Assembly (NCBI GenBank): GCA_018268695.1
Contig: JAFDWD010001073.1
Location: 1 to 17,422 of the forward strand
DNA: 17,422 nucleotides
From: Actinomycetota bacterium
GTDB taxonomy: Bacteria; Actinomycetota; Thermoleophilia; Solirubrobacterales; 70-9
Reading direction: 5' to 3'
The notes below the pieces were generated by a model that was not told where the DNA came from, did no database searches, and was given only the letters and a program-made list of their open reading frames with translations. Both the position numbers and the translations under genes were made by a program. Below, one piece after another: positions 13,181 through 17,422 of the stretch. How positions within the stretch are numbered: position 1 is the first letter of the stretch; the number at the start of each line of letters is the position of its first letter.

Positions 13181-13223
13181 GCCTGTGCTCTTTCACAGGC
13201 CTGTAACCCACAGGTAACAGTCC
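13181..13223 (+). promoter_or_regulatory. Regulatory region upstream of the phosphodiesterase: dyad plus 11-bp-phased repeats (PHO-box-like)
   Basis: GCCTGTG (13181-13187) and CACAGGC (13194-13200) form a perfect 7-bp dyad with a 6-base spacer. Overlapping it are three successive 11-mers, TTTCACAGGCC, TGTAACCCACA and GGTAACAGTCC (13191-13223); GTAAC recurs exactly 11 bp apart (13203 and 13214). Direct repeats with 11-bp periodicity are how PhoP/PhoB boxes are built, and the downstream gene encodes an alkaline-phosphatase-superfamily enzyme. TAACAG at 13215-13220 could also act as a -10, with TTTCAC at 13191-13196 as a weak -35 (18-base spacer). The regulator is an inference. Confidence 0.4.
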
Positions 13224-13294
13224 GGCTCCCGCGGGGCGAAAGCGTCCGGTTCCTCGTCCGCCTCACCCCTGTCCAGACATAAGGAAGGAACCCG

Positions 13295-14971
13295 ATGAGA
13301 AAGAAGTTCATCCGTCCGCGATGGCTCTTCCCGCTCGCCCTGATCGCGGTGGCGATGCTGGCGCTCGCCTCGGTGGCGGTCGCCGACGGCCACGGCCGCG
13401 GCCACGGCGGCGGCACGCCCGAACACGCCGAACACGTCCTGCTGCTCTCGGTCGACGGACTCCACGAGTCCGACCTGCGTTGGTACGTCGGCAAGCACCC
13501 GCACTCGGCGCTGGCCTCGCTGGTCGGCTCCGGGGTCGAATTCACCCACGCCCAGACCCCGGTCCCCTCCGACTCCTTCCCTGGCATGGTCGCCCAGGTG
13601 ACGGGCGGCAACCCGGGCACGACCGGCGTCTACTACGACGAAACGTACAACCGTGAACTGCTGCCGGCGGGCACCACCGACTGCGCCGGGGCGAAGCCGG
13701 GCGCGGTGGTCGGCTACACCGAGGAAGCCGACAAGAACCTGAGCGCCCTCGACGCCGGCCAGGGCATCCCCGGCCTGCCCGGGAGCATCCTGCAGATGAC
13801 CGGGGACCCGGCGACGCTGCTGAACCCGGCCGCCCTGCCGGTCGACCCGACCACCTGCGAACCGGTCTACCCGCACGAATACCTGCGGGTGAACACGATC
13901 TTCGAAGTCGCGAAGGAAGCCGGGCTGCGTACCGCGTGGTCTGACAAGCATCCCGCCTACGACATCCTCCAGGGCCCCTCGGGCGAAGGCATCGACGACC
14001 TCTTCACGCCGGAGATCAACAGCGAAGCGCCGACCGCGGGGTCCGCGAACGACTGGACCACCGACAACGCGCTGACCGAGCAGTACGACTCCTACAAGGT
14101 GAAGGCGGTGGTCAACGAGATCAAGGGGTTCGACCACAGCGGCACCGAAACGGTGGGCACGCCGGCGATCTTCGGGATGAACTTCCAGACCGTCTCGACG
14201 GCCGAGAAGCTGCCCGAATCCGACGGCCTGAAGGGCGGCTACGAAGCCGACGGCGTCACCCCCGGACCGCTGCTCCGCCGGGCGCTGGAATTCGTCAACA
14301 CCAAGGTCGGCACGATGCTGGCGGCGCTGCACGGCCGGCACCTGGCCGGCTCGACCACGGTGATCCTGTCGGCGAAGCACGGCCAGTCGCCGATGAACCC
14401 GGCGGCGCTGACCCGCATCCCCGACGGCCCGATCCTCGACGGGCTGAACGCGGCGTGGGCGTCCGCGCACCCGTCAGACACCGAACCGCTGGTGGCCTTC
14501 TCGATCGACGACGACGCGATGATCCTCTGGCTCCACTACCGCACGCCGGAAGCCCTCGCGTTCGCCAAGCAGTACCTGCTCGCCCAGAGCGGGACCGGCA
14601 ACGGCATCAACGGTGAACCGAAGCCCTACACGGCCGCGGGCCTGACCAAGATCTACGCCGGCGAAGAAGCCGCCGAATTCTTCGGCACCTCGGTCACCGA
14701 CCCACGGGTGCCGGACATCTACGGCGTCGTCCAGCACGGCGTCGTCTACACCGGCAAGAAGAAGAAGATCGCCGAGCACGGCGGCGCCGACGCCGAGGAC
14801 CGCAACGTGCCGCTGGTCGTCTCCGGCGGCCCGATCCACCATCGCGCGGTGAGCTCGCAGACGGTCGAGACCACCCAGATCGCGCCGACGATCCTAGGCC
14901 TCCTCGGCCTCGATCCCGGCTCGCTCGAAGCGGTCGAGATCGAAGGGACGGAATCGCTCAACCTCGGCTGA
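13295..14971 (+). CDS. Secreted alkaline-phosphatase-superfamily phosphodiesterase (nucleotide pyrophosphatase-like)
   Basis: The 558-residue product has a clear Sec signal (MRKKFIRPRWLFPLALIAVAMLALASVAVA, cleavage near 30). The mature N-terminus is His/Gly-rich (DGHGRGHGGG...EHAEH). Catalytic-fold landmarks are VLLLSVDGL (metal ligand D54), PSDSFPGMVAQVTGG with S94 in the nucleophile position, AWSDKHPAYD, LSAKHGQSPM (AKHG replacing the usual SDHG) and AEHGGADAEDRNVPLVVSGG near the C-terminus. Such enzymes hydrolyse phosphomono- or diesters with two divalent metals; the exact substrate is not deducible. The order and spacing fit the type I phosphodiesterase/NPP group, with Ser rather than Thr as nucleophile. 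The ATG has a strong GGAAGGA ribosome site. The gene stands alone between a weak terminator, a possible PHO box, and a strong terminator. Glutamate is mostly GAA, shared with the other exported-protein genes. Confidence 0.88.
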   Translation: MRKKFIRPRWLFPLALIAVAMLALASVAVADGHGRGHGGGTPEHAEHVLLLSVDGLHESDLRWYVGKHPHSALASLVGSGVEFTHAQTPVPSDSFPGMVAQVTGGNPGTTGVYYDETYNRELLPAGTTDCAGAKPGAVVGYTEEADKNLSALDAGQGIPGLPGSILQMTGDPATLLNPAALPVDPTTCEPVYPHEYLRVNTIFEVAKEAGLRTAWSDKHPAYDILQGPSGEGIDDLFTPEINSEAPTAGSANDWTTDNALTEQYDSYKVKAVVNEIKGFDHSGTETVGTPAIFGMNFQTVSTAEKLPESDGLKGGYEADGVTPGPLLRRALEFVNTKVGTMLAALHGRHLAGSTTVILSAKHGQSPMNPAALTRIPDGPILDGLNAAWASAHPSDTEPLVAFSIDDDAMILWLHYRTPEALAFAKQYLLAQSGTGNGINGEPKPYTAAGLTKIYAGEEAAEFFGTSVTDPRVPDIYGVVQHGVVYTGKKKKIAEHGGADAEDRNVPLVVSGGPIHHRAVSSQTVETTQIAPTILGLLGLDPGSLEAVEIEGTESLNLG

Positions 14972-14984
14972 GGGAGGAGCCTGG

Positions 14985-15017
14985 CGCGTGCCCCGGGGAT
15001 ATGTCCCGGGGCACGCG
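14985..15017. terminator. Strong bidirectional terminator between convergent genes
   Basis: CGCGTGCCCCGGG (14985-14997) and its exact complement CCCGGGGCACGCG (15005-15017) form a perfect 13-bp GC stem with a 7-base loop GATATGT. It starts 13 bases after the phosphodiesterase stop and ends 23 bases from the convergent methyltransferase stop. There is no U-tract, as is common in high-GC actinobacteria. Confidence 0.8.
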
Positions 15018-15040
15018 ACCACCCGGGTTCGCGGCGTCGG

Positions 15041-15862
15041 CTACCCCCTGATCGTCAGGCGGTTCACCGAGAGCGTGCGACGGCGCATCCACTCCGGGCG
15101 ACCGAGCAGCGGCGAGAGGAACCCGAACAGGAGGCCGCGCCCGCGGGGGACCGGCAGCGCGCGGACCGCGGCGATCCGCGGCGAGAGCGTCGCCAGGCGG
15201 CGCGCCTCGGCGTCATCGAGCCCCCACTCCCACGGTGGCGGCCTGTAGCCCGCGTGCGAGAGCTTTCCCTCGCGGCTCCGCCTGACCCCCCACGGCGCGA
15301 TCGCGTCGAAGACGAAGTCGCCGCCGCCCGGGAGCGTCTCGGCGATGCCGCGGACGATCGCGTCGACGTCCTCCCGCCGCAGGTACATGAGTAGCCCCTG
15401 CGCGGTGACCAGCGCCGGGCCGCCGGCGAGCTCCCGGAGCCAGCCGAGGTCGGTCACCGATTCGCCGCGGGAGGTGATCCGGTCGGAGGTGGGCAGGAGG
15501 CGGCGGCGCAGATCCTCGACCTCCGGCAGGTCGACGCCCACCCAACGGACCGAGCCGTTGTCGACACGCCAGAACTGCGTTTCGAGCCCCTCCCCGAGGG
15601 CGACGACGGTGCCCGTCGGGTAGCGCTGGAGAAAACGCCTCACCTCGCGGTCGAAGCACTTCGTCCGCACCGCCTGGAACTGACCTAAGCTCTCGCCGAA
15701 GCGCTCCGCAAAGGGATACTCGATCCTCTCGACGAGCTCGACCGCGAGTGGATCGGCGAGGACCGCATCGGGCCGCCGCGCCTCGAGGACACGGTGCCAG
15801 AGCGTCCAGAGCAAGGTCTCGGGGACGCCGGTGAGGCCGGGGACGACGCGAGCGTCGGTCAT
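15041..15862 (-). CDS. SAM-dependent methyltransferase, leucine carboxyl methyltransferase (LCMT/TcmP-like) family
   Basis: The 273-residue protein has an N-terminal helix region with ARRPDAVLADPLAVELVERI, characteristic of the LCMT/TcmP (polyketide O-methyltransferase-like) family. The SAM-binding motif follows as VVALGEGLETQFWRVD (about 86-101), then VGVDLPEVEDLRR (acidic residue D111) and a GLLMYLRREDVDAIV segment. In most relatives the first motif reads GxGLDTR; here it is GEGLETQ, with Asp to Glu and Arg to Gln changes, so cofactor or substrate contacts may differ. It probably O-methylates a carboxyl or hydroxyl of a small molecule; no biosynthetic genes are adjacent to define it. The ATG at 15862 lacks a Shine-Dalgarno sequence; TTACAT lies seven bases upstream, compatible with a leaderless start. 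Confidence 0.85.
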   Translation of the reverse strand: MTDARVVPGLTGVPETLLWTLWHRVLEARRPDAVLADPLAVELVERIEYPFAERFGESLGQFQAVRTKCFDREVRRFLQRYPTGTVVALGEGLETQFWRVDNGSVRWVGVDLPEVEDLRRRLLPTSDRITSRGESVTDLGWLRELAGGPALVTAQGLLMYLRREDVDAIVRGIAETLPGGGDFVFDAIAPWGVRRSREGKLSHAGYRPPPWEWGLDDAEARRLATLSPRIAAVRALPVPRGRGLLFGFLSPLLGRPEWMRRRTLSVNRLTIRG

Positions 15863-15941
15863 GTGGGCGATGTAAGCAGAGGGTGGCGGGGCGGTGTTGT
15901 GCGGGCCTGGTCGACCGGCGCGGTAGGCCGCGTACCGCCAA

Positions 15942-15991
15942 ATCGGGATGCCGATCGGGATGCCGTGAATTCCCTAAATCCCGACCGGGAT
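15942..15991 (+). promoter_or_regulatory. Tandem 12-mer repeat plus dyad upstream of the sulfite/nitrite reductase
   Basis: ATCGGGATGCCG occurs twice, perfectly in tandem, at 15942-15953 and 15954-15965. Twelve bases later ATCCCG-AC-CGGGAT (15978-15991) is a perfect six-base-arm dyad sharing the CGGGAT word with the repeats. The core resembles sites of Rrf2-family regulators of the cysteine/sulfur type (CymR-like, CCCGATCGGG-like), which would suit a sulfite reductase, but that match is from memory and unverified. Confidence 0.45.
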
Positions 15992-16002
15992 CTTGCTATT
16001 TT

Positions 16003-16017
16003 CACAGTCCGACTGTG
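16003..16017. promoter_or_regulatory. 15-bp dyad upstream of the reductase gene
   Basis: CACAGTC-C-GACTGTG is a perfect inverted repeat with 7-base arms and one central base, flanked by TTT on the left and TAAA on the right. It lies 34 bases before the ATG, downstream of the tandem repeat and next to TATTTT (15997-16002), a possible -10 box. Such a position would suit a repressor site or a leader structure. Confidence 0.45.
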
Positions 16018-16051
16018 TAAACCCCGCGTGGGGACGAGAAGGAGCTGCGCG

Positions 16052-17422
16052 ATGGAAACCGGAACGATCAAGGACGGCGCCGGCGCGGTCCTGGAGGGCC
16101 TCGACGTCGACCACGGCAAGCGCCAGCACGGCAAGGGCGCGCCGGGCTCGCGCGAGAATCCGGAGGTGGTCGAGAACGTCCCCGGCCACGTGATCCCGAT
16201 CCTCTCCGACGAGTTCGACGACTTCGGCGTGCAGTCCGGCAAGTTCCTCGCCGGCGAGGAGAGCGCCGACACCTTCGTCCCCTTCCGGCTCAAACAGGGC
16301 GTCTACGGGCAGCGCCAGGCGGAGGTGCAGATGATCCGGGTGAAGCTGCCGTTCGGCGGCGTCGCGCCGGAGCAGTTGGAGGCCTTCGCCGATGTGATCG
16401 AACGGTGGGTGCCGCTGAACAAAGGGCACATCACCACCCGCCAGAACATCCAGCTCCACCACGTGCCGCTCGCCGCCGCGGCAAAGCTGATCCGCGAGCT
16501 GGGCGACGTCGGCCTCTCCTCCCGCGAGGGTTGCGGCAACACGGTCCGCAACGTCACCGCCGACCCCTACGCCGGCGTCGCTACCGACGAGATCTTCGAC
16601 CCGACCCCCTACGCAGGCGCCTACGTCCGCTTCTTCGTCCGCCATCCGGTCACCCAGGCGATGCCGCGCAAGTGGAAGACCGCGTTCTCCGCCTCGCCCG
16701 CCGACCGCGCGATCGTGCCGATCCATGACCTCGGCTTCCTGCCGGTGATCCGCGACGGCGAGCGCGGCTTCGAGGTCTGGGTCGGCGGCGGCACCGCGAT
16801 CATGCCTCGCCTCGCCCACCGGATCTACGACTTCGTCGGCGCCGACGACGGCTCCTACCTGAAGGTGACCGAGGCGATCGTCCGCATCTTCGACCGCCAG
16901 GACTGGCTGCGCAAGAACCGCGCCCGCGCGAGGATCAAGGTGCTCCTCGACAAGGTCGGACCGAAGGCCTTCCGCGCCCTGGTCGACGAGGAGCTGGAGG
17001 GTGCCTGGACCGAGGACCGCGACTATGCCGCCGAGCTCGCCCGCCTGCGCTTCACCGACGACGAGGAGGCGCGGGCACCACGACCGCCGCTCTCCGCAAC
17101 CGAGGCGAAGAACGGCGACCGCCCGGCCTTCGAACGGTTCCTCGAACGCAACGTCACCCCGCAGCGCCAGGACGCCTTCAACGCGGTGGCGGTGCGGGTC
17201 GTCCGCGGTGACCTCTCGCCGGAGCAGTTCCGCGGCCTGGCGGCGATCGCCCGCGAGTTCTGCGGCGGCAACGTCCGCACCACGGTCGAGCAGAACCTGG
17301 TCCTGCGCTGGGTCCGCACCGGGGCGCTCTACGACCTCTGGCGCCGGCTCGACGACCTCGGCCTCGCCGCCACCGGCGCCTTCGAAATCGACGACGTCAT
17401 CAGCTGCCCCGGCACCGACAGC
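16052..17422 (+). CDS. Siroheme-dependent nitrite/sulfite reductase, 3' end outside window
   Basis: Exactly 457 codons are present before the right edge; family members have about 500-590. The protein shows the duplicated ferredoxin-like half domain (FVPFRLKQGVYGQRQAEVQMIRVKLPFGG), the siroheme/substrate segment KGHITTRQNIQLHHV (R130), EGCGNTVRNVTADPYAGV (R166), and PRKWKTAFSASPAD with the basic residues expected near the anion pocket. The second half domain starts near residue 370 (FNAVAVRVVRGDLSPEQFRGLAAIA). The window ends in DVISCPGTDS, where the first [4Fe-4S] cysteine (C452) is visible and the next of the C-x5-C motif would be the following residue. It would carry out six-electron reduction of sulfite to sulfide or nitrite to ammonia with ferredoxin in the cytosol; which substrate is used cannot be told here. 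Start ATG has AGGAG seven bases upstream. Confidence 0.92.
   Translation, partial: METGTIKDGAGAVLEGLDVDHGKRQHGKGAPGSRENPEVVENVPGHVIPILSDEFDDFGVQSGKFLAGEESADTFVPFRLKQGVYGQRQAEVQMIRVKLPFGGVAPEQLEAFADVIERWVPLNKGHITTRQNIQLHHVPLAAAAKLIRELGDVGLSSREGCGNTVRNVTADPYAGVATDEIFDPTPYAGAYVRFFVRHPVTQAMPRKWKTAFSASPADRAIVPIHDLGFLPVIRDGERGFEVWVGGGTAIMPRLAHRIYDFVGADDGSYLKVTEAIVRIFDRQDWLRKNRARARIKVLLDKVGPKAFRALVDEELEGAWTEDRDYAAELARLRFTDDEEARAPRPPLSATEAKNGDRPAFERFLERNVTPQRQDAFNAVAVRVVRGDLSPEQFRGLAAIAREFCGGNVRTTVEQNLVLRWVRTGALYDLWRRLDDLGLAATGAFEIDDVISCPGTDS

Noticed and set aside
15863..16051. Possible small gene in the longest gene-free gap
   Set aside because: No open frame with a start, ribosome site and plausible composition was seen; the stretch is explained by promoter repeats and dyads.

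Overview
The window is GC-rich, gene-dense DNA with strong G/C third-position bias, Shine-Dalgarno or apparently leaderless starts and TAnnnT-type -10 boxes. The set of gene families fits an Actinomycetota chromosome. Secreted multi-domain ASH ('choice-of-anchor D') proteins and the general gene style suggest Thermoleophilia/Solirubrobacterales, but that is inference; no rRNA or marker gene is present. Twelve genes are called, two of them cut by the window edges. I see no tRNA, rRNA, CRISPR array, insertion sequence or phage gene. No gene-free stretch exceeds 300 bases; the longest gap is 15863-16051 (189 bases).

Region 1 (1-4829, minus strand) is a tightly packed leucine/branched-chain acyl-CoA degradation operon: acyl-CoA dehydrogenase, HMG-CoA lyase, biotin carboxylase/BCCP alpha subunit, then carboxyltransferase beta subunit running off the left edge. 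Junctions overlap or are 2 bases apart. A divergent TetR-family repressor gene (4890-5501) faces the operon. The 60-base gap holds two tandem copies of an 18-bp dyad, one lying between the apparent -35 and -10 of a leaderless operon promoter. A 49-base near-perfect hairpin with AT-richer rare codons lies in frame inside the alpha-subunit gene, and is the most unusual feature of the window.

Region 2 (5567-9932) holds two exported proteins encoded convergently with only four bases between their stop codons: a five-repeat ASH-domain protein with a possible lipobox, and a fusion of a class C beta-lactamase/DD-peptidase-like serine hydrolase with a LytM/M23 metallopeptidase domain. Region 3 (10046-13150) holds a HAD hydrolase, a cupin and a membrane-bound NarL-type sensor histidine kinase on the plus strand. 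A 14-bp perfect dyad sits between the divergent M23-fusion and HAD promoters.

Region 4 (13151-15862) holds a secreted alkaline-phosphatase-superfamily phosphodiesterase with an 11-bp-phased, PHO-box-like upstream region, a strong 13-bp-stem terminator, and a convergent leucine-carboxyl-methyltransferase-family methyltransferase. Region 5 (15863-17422) holds a promoter region with a tandem 12-mer repeat and two dyads, then the first 457 codons of a siroheme nitrite/sulfite reductase that leaves the right edge within its first Fe-S cysteine motif.

Two trends cross the regions. The three exported-protein genes favour GAA for glutamate while the cytosolic genes favour GAG. Several genes lack a Shine-Dalgarno sequence but have a -10-like hexamer exactly seven bases before the start codon, suggesting leaderless mRNAs.
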